Origin: Pseudomonadota bacterium
GTDB lineage: Bacteria; Pseudomonadota; Gammaproteobacteria; Burkholderiales; Rhodocyclaceae
Direction of reading: 5' to 3'
Length of the DNA: 64,000 bases
Assembly (NCBI GenBank): GCA_018262095.1
Contig: JAGTRW010000001.1
Span: 1-64,000, forward strand
The position numbers and the translations under genes were made by a program. Positions 9,285-18,398 of the stretch are shown here, in pieces; within the stretch, counting starts at the first letter, position 1; every line of letters starts with the position of its first letter. The notes under the pieces were generated by a model. The model saw only the letters and a program-made list of their open reading frames with translations, made no database searches and was not told the origin of the DNA.

Positions 9285-9902
9285 ATGTATCAAGGAGAAC
9301 GATTCAACGCCTGGACCCATCTGATCGGCGCCCTGCTCTCGCTGTTCGGCGCCGGCGTGCTGACCGCCATGGCGGTGGCCAAAGGCGACCCGTGGCGCAT
9401 CGTCAGCGTCTCGATTTTCGGCGCCACGCTGGTCCTGCTGTACAGCGCATCGACGCTCTATCACAGCCTGCGCGGCCGCGCCAAGGACATCCTGCGCAAG
9501 CTCGACCACCTCTCGATCTACCTGCTGATCGCCGGGACCTACACGCCGTTCTGCCTGGTCACCCTGCGCGGGCCGTGGGGCTGGTCGCTGTTCGGCGTCG
9601 TCTGGGCACTCGCCGTGATCGGCATGCTGCAGGAAATCAAACCGCGCTCCGAGGCGCGCATCATGTCGCTGGTGATCTACGCGGTGATGGGCTGGGTAAT
9701 CATCGTCGCCGTCAAGCCGCTGCTCGACCATCTGGCGACCGCCGGCTTCGTCTGGCTGGCCATCGGCGGCGCGCTCTACACCATCGGCATCGTGTTCTAC
9801 GCCTTCGACAGCCGCTTTCGACACTGGCACGGAATCTGGCACCTGTTCGTAATCGGCGGCAGCCTGGCGCACTACATCGCGATCGCGCTCTACGTGCTGT
9901 AG
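9285..9902 (+). CDS. Hemolysin III family (YqfA/PAQR-like) membrane protein
   Basis: 205-residue protein with seven predicted helices, the usual length for the bacterial HlyIII/PAQR family. Family hallmarks are present: the early E-x-F-N-x-W-T-H segment, S-x-L-Y-H-S after helix 2, the K-L-D-H-x-x-I-Y-x-L-I-A-G-T-Y-T-P stretch, and the C-terminal HWHGIWH and AHY histidines that bind zinc in PAQR relatives. The bacterial function is poorly defined; E. coli YqfA was tied to membrane-lipid homeostasis. The hemolysin name is historical. Divergent from the DUF4105-like gene and convergent with trmA. Confidence 0.88.
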   Translation: MYQGERFNAWTHLIGALLSLFGAGVLTAMAVAKGDPWRIVSVSIFGATLVLLYSASTLYHSLRGRAKDILRKLDHLSIYLLIAGTYTPFCLVTLRGPWGWSLFGVVWALAVIGMLQEIKPRSEARIMSLVIYAVMGWVIIVAVKPLLDHLATAGFVWLAIGGALYTIGIVFYAFDSRFRHWHGIWHLFVIGGSLAHYIAIALYVL

Positions 9903-9915
9903 TCGGTACCCGCGC

Positions 9916-11004
9916 TCAACGCCGCTCAAGCAGCAGCCCGCACTCGAGGTGGCGGGTATACGGGAACTGGTCGAACACCGCGCTGGCGGCGATGCGGTGC
10001 GTCGCCTGCAGCGCGGCGACGTTCTCTAGCAGCGTCTGCGGGTTGCACGAAATGTAGAGGATGTGCTCGAATCCCGACGCGAGTTCGAGCGTCGACGAAT
10101 CGAGTCCGCTGCGCGGTGGGTCGACGAACAGCGTCGAAAACCGGTAGCTGGAAAGATCAATCTCCCGCATGCGCTTGAATTCCCGGCTGCCGGCCAGCGC
10201 AGCGCTGATCTCGTCGCTCGACATGCGCACCAGCGCCACGTTGTCGATAGCGTTGGCTTCGAGATTGTAGTTGGCGGCGAGCACCGACGACTTGCTGACC
10301 TCGGTCGCCAGAACGCGGCCGAACAGCGGCGACAACGCGACGGTGAAATTGCCGTTGCCGCAGTACAGTTCGAGCAGGTCACCGGCTAGCCCCGCAGCCT
10401 GCGCGCAGGCCCAGCCGAGCATCTGGCGATTGACGTTGCCGTTGGGCTGGGTAAACGATCCCTCGATTTGCTGGTAGCGCAGGCGGCGCCCGTTGAAATC
10501 GAATTCCTCGAGCAGCCAGTCGCGGCCGATCACGATCTTCTGGTTGCGGCTGCGCCCGACCAGCTGGATCGAAAGATCAGCGGCGAGCGCCGTTGCCGCC
10601 GCCTGCCAGGCGTCGTCGAGCAGCCGGTGGTAGATCAGCGTGACCATCAGCTCGCCGCTCTGAGTCGCCAGGAAGTTCACCTGAAAAAGCTTGTCCTTGA
10701 GCACTGAACTGGCCTGCAGCGATTGGCGCAGGCGCCGCATCAGCGTGCAGATCGATTCGACCGCGGTCGGAAAATCGGCGATCGCCACCGGTTCCTTCGG
10801 CCGCTCAGGATCGAACATGGCATAGTCCAGACGCGCGTCCTGGTGCCAGACGCGAAACTCGGCGCGCAGCCGGTAATGCTGCGGCGATGAAGCGTGCACC
10901 GCGGGTTCGGGCAGCGCGAACGGCGCAAAATCGCTTTTGAATTGCGCCAGTTTGGTCGCGAGTTGCGCGCCGTAGCCGTCGGGTTCGGTACTGGGTAGTG
11001 GCAT
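9916..11004 (-). CDS. trmA: tRNA (uracil-5-)-methyltransferase
   Basis: Makes ribothymidine at position 54 of the T-loop in tRNA, using S-adenosylmethionine. 362 residues from the ATG at 11004, matching E. coli TrmA in length and order. Seen motifs are GDLLELYCGNGNFTVAL (SAM site), VDPPRSGLD, the catalytic cysteine in YISCNP, and the end FPYTRHLECGLLLER. The N-terminal YRLRAEFRVWH segment is also family-typical. The frame is open upstream to 11028, but 11004 agrees better with homologues. Divergent from the manganese riboswitch and exporter. Confidence 0.93.
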   Translation of the reverse strand: MPLPSTEPDGYGAQLATKLAQFKSDFAPFALPEPAVHASSPQHYRLRAEFRVWHQDARLDYAMFDPERPKEPVAIADFPTAVESICTLMRRLRQSLQASSVLKDKLFQVNFLATQSGELMVTLIYHRLLDDAWQAAATALAADLSIQLVGRSRNQKIVIGRDWLLEEFDFNGRRLRYQQIEGSFTQPNGNVNRQMLGWACAQAAGLAGDLLELYCGNGNFTVALSPLFGRVLATEVSKSSVLAANYNLEANAIDNVALVRMSSDEISAALAGSREFKRMREIDLSSYRFSTLFVDPPRSGLDSSTLELASGFEHILYISCNPQTLLENVAALQATHRIAASAVFDQFPYTRHLECGLLLERR

Positions 11005-11092
11005 GGGGCTGATTGGCAAAAGTCGCAAGTATAAGGACGACAGGAACTAAAAACATCACCGCGCAGCGCCAATCGCCAAGAAAGAACAAAAA

Positions 11093-11121
11093 TGGACAGC
11101 GCGTCGCGTGGCGAGTAGTAT
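11093..11121 (+). promoter_or_regulatory. Candidate sigma-70 promoter of the riboswitch-exporter unit
   Basis: TGGACA and TAGTAT with a 17-base spacer. The predicted start site falls around 11128, exactly at the 5' edge of the riboswitch, which supports the call. Confidence 0.55.
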
Positions 11122-11128
11122 GCGCGCA

Positions 11129-11278
11129 GTCATTGGGGAGTAGTCGCCCTCTACCCGAGGGGCTTTCGTCAACACACTTGACCGATCGGTCATGGCGCTA
11201 GCAGTTTCCTAACCTGGCAAGACCTTTGACCACATCGCTTCCGGACTGGCCGGTGAGGCGCTGTGGTCATTTGTTTTT
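11129..11278 (+). ncRNA. yybP-ykoY manganese riboswitch
   Basis: The leader carries the conserved blocks of the Mn2+-sensing yybP-ykoY family as I recall them: TTGGGGAGTAG at 11133-11143, the GTCAACA block near 11168-11174, and GGCAAGACC at 11216-11224. A terminator-like hairpin follows (11227-11278). The 5' GTCA (11129-11132) can pair with TGAC at 11227-11230, which is also the outer end of the terminator arm. Metal-bound aptamer would therefore weaken the terminator and switch the gene on. The downstream gene is a TMEM165/GDT1 manganese exporter, one of the known targets of this riboswitch class. Confidence 0.85.
11227..11278 (+). terminator. Riboswitch expression-platform terminator
   Basis: TGACCACA (11227-11234) pairs perfectly with TGTGGTCA (11262-11269), with CCGG/CCGG inner pairing around an ACTGG loop. 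TTTGTTTTT follows, ending 22 bases before the exporter start. The left arm overlaps the possible closing helix of the aptamer, the usual on-switch layout. Confidence 0.75.
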
Positions 11279-11299
11279 CTCCGGCCTGGGAGCATCGCA

Positions 11300-11875
11300 T
11301 TGGAAGCCTTCCTCGTCTCGACCGGCATCGTCGCCCTCGCTGAAATCGGCGATAAAACCCAACTTCTCGCGTTCATTCTCGCCGCCAAGTTTCGTCGGCC
11401 GCTGCCGATCATCGTCGGCATCCTGGTCGCCACCCTAGCCAACCACGGTTTTGCCGGCGCCTTGGGCTCGTGGATCACCTCGCTGGTCGGGCCTGAAACG
11501 CTGCGTTGGGTGCTCGGCATTTCTTTCATCGCGATGGCCGCGTGGACGCTGATCCCTGACAAGTTCGACGAGGGCGACGCCAAGCTCACGCGCTTCGGCG
11601 TCTTCGGAACGACGCTGGTCGCTTTCTTCCTGGCCGAGATGGGCGACAAAACGCAGATCGCGACGGTCGCCCTGGCCGCCCAATTCCACGCTTTCTTTTC
11701 GGTGGTCGCCGGAACGACCTTGGGAATGATGATCGCCAACGTTCCGGCGGTTCTGCTCGGCGACCGCATCGCCAACCGGGTACCAGTCCGTCTGGTGCAT
11801 GGCATCGCCGCAGTCATCTTCGCCATCCTTGGCGTGGCGACGCTGCTTGGCGCCGGCGAGCGCTTCGGCTTCTGA
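11300..11875 (+). CDS. TMEM165/GDT1 family (UPF0016) manganese exporter
   Basis: 191-residue inner-membrane protein with six predicted helices in two homologous halves. Each half carries the family signature: AEIGDKTQLL near residue 14 and AEMGDKTQIA near residue 116, whose acidic and polar residues form the cation path. Bacterial relatives such as Vibrio MneA export Mn2+; eukaryotic TMEM165 and Gdt1 move Mn2+/Ca2+ for H+. The start is a TTG at 11300, which matches the conserved beginning MEAFLVSTG; a ribosome binding site is weak (GGGAG about 8-9 bases upstream). Control by the upstream manganese riboswitch supports the manganese role. Confidence 0.9.
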   Translation: MEAFLVSTGIVALAEIGDKTQLLAFILAAKFRRPLPIIVGILVATLANHGFAGALGSWITSLVGPETLRWVLGISFIAMAAWTLIPDKFDEGDAKLTRFGVFGTTLVAFFLAEMGDKTQIATVALAAQFHAFFSVVAGTTLGMMIANVPAVLLGDRIANRVPVRLVHGIAAVIFAILGVATLLGAGERFGF

Positions 11876-11883
11876 GTAAGGCG

Positions 11884-13512
11884 TCAGCGCTGCCTGGCCG
11901 CCAAATGGCGATCCTGGCGCAGCGCGCGCCGGGACGGGCGCGGCGCCTCGCGCTTGGGCAGCAGCCCGGCCAGCGCCCGTGGGCTGCCACGCGCACCGCT
12001 TGCCAGATAGTCGGCAAGCAAGGCCTTTTGCACACTCGCCGCAGACCTCCCGCGCTTGGCACAAAGGTAATCGAACAGCGCATCGACCAGCGACTCGGGC
12101 GACCAGCCGCTGGTTTTCTCACTCGTGAGCCAGAGCCAGTCAGCCAAGGCGAGGAAGGCGTAGAACGGCGAGCCCGCGCCGGCAGCGAGCAGCAGCGACA
12201 GCGTCTGGACGAAGCGCCCCGAGTTGGCGACGAGCTCCCAATAGCGCGCGAAACGAGTCATTCGCAGCACCGTCGCGGCGTCGACGGCCCCCGTCTGGCG
12301 CACCGTATACGGCGGCTCAGCGTCGTAGACCATGGCGTACGCTGCCGTGTGCCGGGCAATCGGCGCGCCGCGCAGCCGCTTGAGCAGCCCCAGCTGGATC
12401 TCGTGCGGCCCCAGCGCATAGAGGCGATCGAAGCCGAGCGCGAAGCTTTCGAGCGTTTCGCCGGGCAGGCCGAAAATCAGGTCGGCGTGCACATGGGCAG
12501 CCGACTGCGCGACCAGCCAGCGCAGGTTGGCCTCGCTGCGCTCGTTGTCCTGCCGGCGCGCGATGCGCTGCTGCACCTCGACGTTGAAGCTCTGCACGCC
12601 GACCTCGAGTTGCAGCACGCCGGGCGGAAAGCGCGCGATCATTTGCCCGAGGCGCTCGGGCAGATGATCGGGGACGACTTCGAAATGCACGAGCAGAGGC
12701 TCGTCCGACGTCGGCAGTCGATCGAGAAAGAACTGCAGGATACGAATCGACGCGTCGATTTTAAGGTTGAACGTTCGGTCGACGAACTTGAAGTTGCGCG
12801 CGCCGCGCTGGTAAAGCCCTTGCAGTTCGCCGAGGAAAGCGTCGAGATCAAAAGCCCAGGCGCGCTTGTCGAGTGCGCTTAAGCAAAACTCGCAGGTGAA
12901 CGGACAGCCGCGCGACGACTCGACATAGAGCAGCCGGTGCGCCAGATCGTCGTCCGAGTACTCGGCGTAGGGCGGCACGATCTCGCTGAGCGGCGGCGGC
13001 TCGCCGGCGATCACCTTGGTCAGCGGCAACGGCCCGTCGAGCAACGCGCGGCAAAGCCGCGCAAAGGCGAGATCGCCCCAGCCGGTGATGACATAGTCGG
13101 CAAGTTCGACGATCTGCTGCCGATCGAGTTCATGGCTGACCTCGGGTCCGCCGAGCACCACCCTGATCTGCGGCCGCGCCGCCTTGAGCAGGCGCAGGAC
13201 GGCAGTGGTCTGCCGCACGTTCCAGACATAGACGCCGAAACCGACGATCGGCACGCCTGGCGCGGCGCCGTCGGACGCAGCCAGCGCAGCATCGAGAACC
13301 AACAGCAGCGCATCGACGACCTGCTGCGCCGGGGTGGCGATGGTGAATTCGCGCAGCACGGTCAGCGGCCGCAGCTCGCCCATGTTGGCAAGCAGATAGC
13401 GCAGCCCCAGCGAGGCATGGATGTATTTGGCGTTGAGCGTCGCCAGGACGATGGCCGGCGATGCTCGATCGGGAAGCAGGGTCATCAGCGCATTATCGAA
13501 GCTGTACGTCAT
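11884..13512 (-). CDS. B12-binding-domain radical SAM protein (DUF4080)
   Basis: 542 residues from the ATG at 13512. The first 150 residues resemble a cobalamin-binding Rossmann domain; VLGGPEVSH and GFGVYVWN are typical, and NAKYIHASLGLRYL opens the protein as in DUF4080 members. The radical SAM core follows with the 4Fe-4S motif in RGCPFTCEFC (CxxxCxxC). The C-terminal 150 residues are the DUF4080 extension. Substrate unknown; family members are suspected methyltransferases or RNA/metabolite-modifying enzymes. It is divergent from the GGDEF gene and convergent (8 bp apart) with the manganese exporter. Family call confident, function not. Confidence 0.82.
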   Translation of the reverse strand: MTYSFDNALMTLLPDRASPAIVLATLNAKYIHASLGLRYLLANMGELRPLTVLREFTIATPAQQVVDALLLVLDAALAASDGAAPGVPIVGFGVYVWNVRQTTAVLRLLKAARPQIRVVLGGPEVSHELDRQQIVELADYVITGWGDLAFARLCRALLDGPLPLTKVIAGEPPPLSEIVPPYAEYSDDDLAHRLLYVESSRGCPFTCEFCLSALDKRAWAFDLDAFLGELQGLYQRGARNFKFVDRTFNLKIDASIRILQFFLDRLPTSDEPLLVHFEVVPDHLPERLGQMIARFPPGVLQLEVGVQSFNVEVQQRIARRQDNERSEANLRWLVAQSAAHVHADLIFGLPGETLESFALGFDRLYALGPHEIQLGLLKRLRGAPIARHTAAYAMVYDAEPPYTVRQTGAVDAATVLRMTRFARYWELVANSGRFVQTLSLLLAAGAGSPFYAFLALADWLWLTSEKTSGWSPESLVDALFDYLCAKRGRSAASVQKALLADYLASGARGSPRALAGLLPKREAPRPSRRALRQDRHLAARQR

Positions 13513-13615
13513 TTGGTGAACAGTTTCCTCAAGCGGACAAGCGGCGGAGGCCGCCGCCCGAGCAAGCGACCGCGGTTCTGGGGTAGACTTCCGCCACCCT
13601 TTTGTGGCGCCGCCA

Positions 13616-15154
13616 ATGTCGTTCAACTTTTCCGCCGCTTCGATCTTTCTGTTCTGTTCATCGGCATTCTGCGGCTGGCTGGCGGCCTACGCGCTGATGC
13701 AGCGGCGCAGCGCATTTTCGCGCAACTTTGTCGCGCTGATGCTGTTCTCGGCGCTCTATGCGCTCGGTTACGGACTTGAGCTGGCGTCACCCGACCTCGC
13801 GCTGATCAAGGCCGCGCTGCGCCTCCAGTACGCCGGCATTCCGTTTCTGCCGCTGGCCTGGGTCGGCCTGGCCTGGTCCTACCTCGACTCGCGCGGGCTG
13901 CCGCGCGTCTGGTGGCGAACGCTGTTGGCGCTGTCTACGCTCATTTTCCTGATCCACCAGAGCAACGACCTGCACCACCTCTATTACGCCGAACTGGCCT
14001 TCTCGCGCCATGGCGATCTGTCGATTACGCATACCAGCAAAGGCCCGGCCTATTGGCTGACGATCGCCTATCTCAACATCGGATTTGGCGCTGGCGTTCT
14101 GCTCTTCTTCCGCGCCTGGCGCCAGTCCAAGGCGATTTATCATCATCAGGCGCGGTGTCTGCTGATCGGCTCGTCGTTCCCCTGGCTTTGCCATTTAGCC
14201 TATCAATTCGGCCTGTCGCCCGGCCAGATCGATCTGGGCCCTTTCGGACTTGCGGCCAGCGGCCTGCTGTTCGCCATCGCCTCCTTCAGGCACGGCATTC
14301 TGGACGTTTTGCCGATGGCCCGCGACATGGTCTTCGACGGCATTGCCGAGGGCGTGATCGTGATCGACGACCAGGGGAGAGTCGTCGACTTCAATCGCGC
14401 GGCAAACGGCTTTTTCCCCGAGCTTGGGCACCATTCGATCGGCCTGACCCGGAACGAGCTCGAAGACGCATCGCCGTTGTCGCGCATCCTCGCAACGCCC
14501 GGACCGTTCGAGTGCCCGCTAACGTTCGATGGCCAAACGCGGCATCTGGAAATCCGCCGTTACCGGATGCGCGACCGTGGCGGCAGAGCCGTTGGCAATG
14601 CCTTGCTGATCGAGGATATTACTGAAAAGAAGGCACTCATCGAGCAACTCCATCAGACTGCAGCGACAGATGAACTGACGGGCGTCTTCAACCGTCGCCA
14701 CCTGATGGCGCTTTCCCAACGCGCCGTTCAACTGGCGCAGCGGCATCAAAGCCGACTCTCGGTGATCATTGTCGACATCGATCATTTCAAGGCGGTCAAC
14801 GATATTCAGGGCCATCTGGCCGGTGACGCGCAGCTCAAGAAGATCGCCTCGCTGTTCCGCGCGCGGCTGCGCGCAACTGACATCCTCGGCCGCTATGGCG
14901 GCGACGAGTTCATCATCACGCTAGCTGAAACCGATGCGCAACAGGCCCAAGAGCTTGCCCACAAGCTCAACCAGAGCTGCCGCGAAGAGTGCGGGACAAC
15001 GCTGAGCCTCGGCGTCGCCGAACTGCAAGCGCCGATGCTCGACTTCAACGCATTACTGGGCAAAGCGGATGAAGCGCTTTACCGGGCCAAGGCGTCAGGA
15101 CGAAACCAGGTCGCTATCCATGTCCCGGCGACATCAGTCGAGCTTGATCCCTGA
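13616..15154 (+). CDS. Seven-helix sensor diguanylate cyclase (7TM-PAS-GGDEF)
   Basis: 512 residues. Seven hydrophobic segments in residues 1-225 resemble the histidine-kinase 7TM sensor module. A PAS-like domain follows (about 235-345, starting MVFDGIAEGVIVIDDQGRV). The GGDEF domain (about 350-505) has the catalytic YGGDEF and, five residues before it, an intact RATD inhibitory I-site, so it should make c-di-GMP with product feedback. The signal sensed is unknown. ATG 13616 was chosen over an in-frame GTG four codons upstream; neither has a good ribosome binding site. The last 21 bases overlap the end of the convergent Bug gene. Confidence 0.9.
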   Translation: MSFNFSAASIFLFCSSAFCGWLAAYALMQRRSAFSRNFVALMLFSALYALGYGLELASPDLALIKAALRLQYAGIPFLPLAWVGLAWSYLDSRGLPRVWWRTLLALSTLIFLIHQSNDLHHLYYAELAFSRHGDLSITHTSKGPAYWLTIAYLNIGFGAGVLLFFRAWRQSKAIYHHQARCLLIGSSFPWLCHLAYQFGLSPGQIDLGPFGLAASGLLFAIASFRHGILDVLPMARDMVFDGIAEGVIVIDDQGRVVDFNRAANGFFPELGHHSIGLTRNELEDASPLSRILATPGPFECPLTFDGQTRHLEIRRYRMRDRGGRAVGNALLIEDITEKKALIEQLHQTAATDELTGVFNRRHLMALSQRAVQLAQRHQSRLSVIIVDIDHFKAVNDIQGHLAGDAQLKKIASLFRARLRATDILGRYGGDEFIITLAETDAQQAQELAHKLNQSCREECGTTLSLGVAELQAPMLDFNALLGKADEALYRAKASGRNQVAIHVPATSVELDP

Positions 15155-16099
15155 CCGCTCGATGACCGACGCCCAGGCCGCCGTCTCACGCTTGAGCAGC
15201 GCGGCGAACTGCTCGGCTGAGCCGCCGGCCGTTTCGGCACCAGCGACCAGCAGTCGCTGCTGCACGTCGGGCATCGCGAGAATCTGACCGATCGCCTTGT
15301 TGAGGCGTTGCACGACGTCGACCGGCGTGTTGGCGGGCGCCAGGAAACCGTTCCAGGTGGTGGCGTCGAATCCGGGCAAACCGGATTCAGCAAGGGTCGG
15401 CACATCAGGCAGCGCCACCGAGCGTTTGGCGTTGGAAACGGCGAGCAGTTTTATCTTGCCAGTCTTGAGCAGCGGCTGAATGTTCGACAACGCAGCGAAC
15501 AGCAGATGCACCTCGCCCTTGGAGAGCGCCAGCGATGCCGCCGGCCCACCGTTGTAGGGAATATGCGTCATGAACGTCGAGCTGCGCATCTTGAGCAATT
15601 CCATCGACAGATTCGACAGCGAACCGACGCCGACCGACGCGTAGTCGAGCGTCCCCGGCTTGCTCTTGGCCAGCGCGATCAGCTCCTTGACCGAGTTGAC
15701 CTTGAGGTCGGCGCGTACCGCCAGCACATTGGGCTGCGTCACCGCCAGAATGATCGGCGTCAGATCGCGCGCTGGATCGTACGGCGGCTTGGGCGCCAGC
15801 GACGGCGCCACGGTCAGCGGCCCGTTGTAGCCGAGCAGAAAAGTATGTCCGTCGTGCGCATTGACCACGGCGGCGACGCCGATCACGCCGCCGGCACCGG
15901 GTTTGTTGTCGACGATCACGCTCTGCCCAAGCATCGGCCCCAGCTTGTCGGCGACCAGACGCGCAACGATATCGACCGAACTGCCCGCCGGCGTCGGCAC
16001 GACGAAGCGAATGATTTTGTTGGGCCAATCCGCATGGGCATTCATCGCCATAAACGCTGACAGCAGAAGGGTCAGTGCAAAGCGAAGCGTCTTGAACAT
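15134..16099 (-). CDS. Bug/TctC-family periplasmic binding protein
   Basis: Tripartite tricarboxylate transporter substrate-binding protein, 321 residues. The ATG at 16099 has GGAGAG nine bases upstream and opens a signal peptide ending near NAHADWP. Mature-protein hallmarks are W-P-x-K-x-I-R-x-V-V-P-x-x-A-G, the DNKPGAGG loop, and the PDVPTLAESG segment. No TctA or TctB permease lies nearby, so it is one of the many orphan Bug proteins of betaproteobacteria. The ligand, probably a carboxylic acid, is unknown. The next gene upstream on this strand is the tannase-family lipoprotein, but a terminator separates them. Confidence 0.9.
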   Translation of the reverse strand: MFKTLRFALTLLLSAFMAMNAHADWPNKIIRFVVPTPAGSSVDIVARLVADKLGPMLGQSVIVDNKPGAGGVIGVAAVVNAHDGHTFLLGYNGPLTVAPSLAPKPPYDPARDLTPIILAVTQPNVLAVRADLKVNSVKELIALAKSKPGTLDYASVGVGSLSNLSMELLKMRSSTFMTHIPYNGGPAASLALSKGEVHLLFAALSNIQPLLKTGKIKLLAVSNAKRSVALPDVPTLAESGLPGFDATTWNGFLAPANTPVDVVQRLNKAIGQILAMPDVQQRLLVAGAETAGGSAEQFAALLKRETAAWASVIERSGIKLD

Positions 16100-16297
16100 G
16101 GTGTCGATCTCTCCGAGGTATTGAAACGATGGGCTCGGAGACTCGACAGAGCGCTGCGCGGGCCGACAGACGGGCGCCGACGGACAGCAAACCGAAGCAC
16201 GCCAAACCGTGCATCGTACCCTGGTCGGCAACGAAAAGCACTTTTTTGCGCGCCTTCGAGCGACGTTGCGGATGCGGCGAAGTTGCCGCGCATCAGT

Positions 16298-16332
16298 AAA
16301 AAAAACGCGACGCCAGCGATGATGGCGTCGCG
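16298..16332 (-). terminator. Rho-independent terminator after the tannase gene
   Basis: Perfect 10-bp stem CGCGACGCCA/TGGCGTCGCG with a 7-base loop. On the minus strand it is followed by eight Ts (16305-16298). It lies about 40 bases beyond the tannase stop codon and isolates the Bug gene. Confidence 0.9.
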
Positions 16333-16373
16333 TTGATGGCCCAGCGCGCCTTAAGCGCGCGCGCTCAGACGGG

Positions 16374-18218
16374 CTATTGGCAAGTCCAGGAGGTACCGCC
16401 ATTGCTGCTGCGTGCCACCTTCGGATAGGCGCACAGCGGACGCGCGACGCCCGACGCGATGAGCGTCGGTTTGTACGCCGCCCACGCGCCGGTATAGGCG
16501 TAGCTTTGATCGCGCGACGTCGCCGGAACGGAATCTGGAGCGACGCCGTTCTCGACCCAGTTGACCAGGGCGGTCAGCATGTCGAACTTGTCGGTCGCCG
16601 CGCCACCCGAACAGTGGTTCATCCCGGGGATCGGGAAATAACGCGCGAACGACGACGCACTGCCGCCGTAAGCCGTATTGAGCGCGACATACCAGTTCCT
16701 GGTGTCATTGGAAGAGAACACCGGATCGCTGGTGCCGTGAGCGACGATCAGCTTAGAACCCCGGTCACGGAAGCTATCGTAACTGAGGCTATTGCCCGAC
16801 ATGAAACCGACACCGCGCTGCGTCTTGCTCATCGACGGCGTCGTGAAGATGCCAGAAGTGGCGTAGATCGAATCGGGGTCGACCAGACCGCCCGTGACCA
16901 GCAGCGTCCTGACGCTGCGCATGAAGGCCAGGGCGTTGGCTGAACCGGTGAGCACGCTGTCGCCGTTGATGACCGTTCCGGGCGAGATGAAAACCGTCGG
17001 CAGCGAATAGGCACCGATCGAAATGGCCTGGCTCGCGCCGGTCGCGGCGCCCGTTGTCGCGACGTCGGCTCGGCCGATCTTCCAGCTGCGCCAGTCCTTG
17101 TAGTTGACGCCGGCATCCCACGGGAAATCAGCGTAGAGGCTATTGCCACCAGAATCCTTGGCGCCGCCGAAGACCGCGGCGAGAACGGTCTTCTGCGCTG
17201 CCGACAGACAGGTTCCGTCGTTGGCCCCCGGACAAGTCGCGAGGTCGGTCGCGGGAACAAATGCCGTCGTGCACGCCGCCTGATCCTGGACGAGGCCGTC
17301 GGTCGCGCCATCGAGCGCATCGCATTTGGCCAGAACCCGGCTTGACACGTAGTTAAGATCGGCTTGCGAGAACGAATCGAAGATCTTGGCGCTCAGGCTG
17401 TAGAACTGCTGCGTATCCCAGGCCTGGTTGACGGCCGCTTTCGGCAACTGGAAGCCGGGATTGAGCGCGTATACGCCGTCGAATTCGCTCGGCAAACGTT
17501 GCGAAGCAACCATCGCGTCGCGGCCGCCGTTGGAGCAACCGACGAAATACGAGTGGTCTTGCGCTTTGCCATAGAAGCTGCTGATCAAATTCTTGGCGAT
17601 CGAAGTCGTTTGCACCACGGCGTTATAGCCATAGTCGATGCGGGCCTGCGGATCCATGCCGAAGAGCGCCTGGGCGTTGCCGTTGGTGCTGGTTCCCGAC
17701 GCCAGGTGACCGCCGTCGGTGGTCGCCACCGCGAAGCCGCGATTGAGCGCGCTGTCGGTGTGGTAGCCTTTGCTGTCGAGCTGGTTGCCGCGCAGATCGC
17801 CGAAGGCCGTGGCCAGGAAGCCGTCGCTGCCGCCGCCGCCCTGGAAATAGAAACGACCGTTCCAGGTCGTCGTCGGCATCCGCACTTCGAAACCGATGGC
17901 GTAGGGATTGCCGTCGGCGCCGGTCCGTTCGTTGGCGACGCCCTGCACCAGGCAGTGTTCCGGCAACGGCCCGGTATGCGTCGCGGTATTGCTGGCGCTG
18001 ATTCCAGTCAGGTCAGTGGTCGCCGCAACGATCGTCGCGCTGGTGACGCGCACCTTGCTCAGCGACGTTTTGAGCAATGCCGAACAAGCCTCAGCCGGCG
18101 TCTGCGCGACGACGCTGCTATCGCTCCCGCCACCGCCACCGCAACCACTGAGAGCGACCGCAACGCCGCCGGCGATCGCCAGGCTGATCGTAGATCTTGC
18201 GTAACTTGTATTTTTCAT
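16374..18218 (-). CDS. Tannase/feruloyl esterase family lipoprotein
   Basis: 614-residue alpha/beta-hydrolase that should cleave phenolic esters (galloyl, feruloyl or caffeoyl). The ATG at 18218 follows AAGGAGA. The N-terminus is a signal peptide with lipobox LSGC and a glycine-rich linker, so it is probably membrane-anchored. The catalytic layout of the family is visible: the nucleophile in VGCSNGGR (Cys-Ser), the aspartate in HGTSDPVFS, and the histidine in GMNHCSGG next to the second cysteine of the tannase disulfide. The next genes upstream are an MFS acid transporter and an AraC regulator, which fits uptake of the released acid. Confidence 0.85.
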   Translation of the reverse strand: MKNTSYARSTISLAIAGGVAVALSGCGGGGGSDSSVVAQTPAEACSALLKTSLSKVRVTSATIVAATTDLTGISASNTATHTGPLPEHCLVQGVANERTGADGNPYAIGFEVRMPTTTWNGRFYFQGGGGSDGFLATAFGDLRGNQLDSKGYHTDSALNRGFAVATTDGGHLASGTSTNGNAQALFGMDPQARIDYGYNAVVQTTSIAKNLISSFYGKAQDHSYFVGCSNGGRDAMVASQRLPSEFDGVYALNPGFQLPKAAVNQAWDTQQFYSLSAKIFDSFSQADLNYVSSRVLAKCDALDGATDGLVQDQAACTTAFVPATDLATCPGANDGTCLSAAQKTVLAAVFGGAKDSGGNSLYADFPWDAGVNYKDWRSWKIGRADVATTGAATGASQAISIGAYSLPTVFISPGTVINGDSVLTGSANALAFMRSVRTLLVTGGLVDPDSIYATSGIFTTPSMSKTQRGVGFMSGNSLSYDSFRDRGSKLIVAHGTSDPVFSSNDTRNWYVALNTAYGGSASSFARYFPIPGMNHCSGGAATDKFDMLTALVNWVENGVAPDSVPATSRDQSYAYTGAWAAYKPTLIASGVARPLCAYPKVARSSNGGTSWTCQ

Positions 18219-18398
18219 TTTTTCTCCTTGAACCAAGAATAGGCCGGGACCCAAAGAGCCCGAGCCATGCACAGGCGCTTTGCTGCCGCAGCCCGCTTGC
18301 GGGAAGCGTAGGCGCAGCGACTGCGCAGGTCTTTCAGAATAAGGTGATCGTTTTTGCCAATCCCTGCTGCGCGGCAAGCGCGCCGCGCCGCTTCGCAA

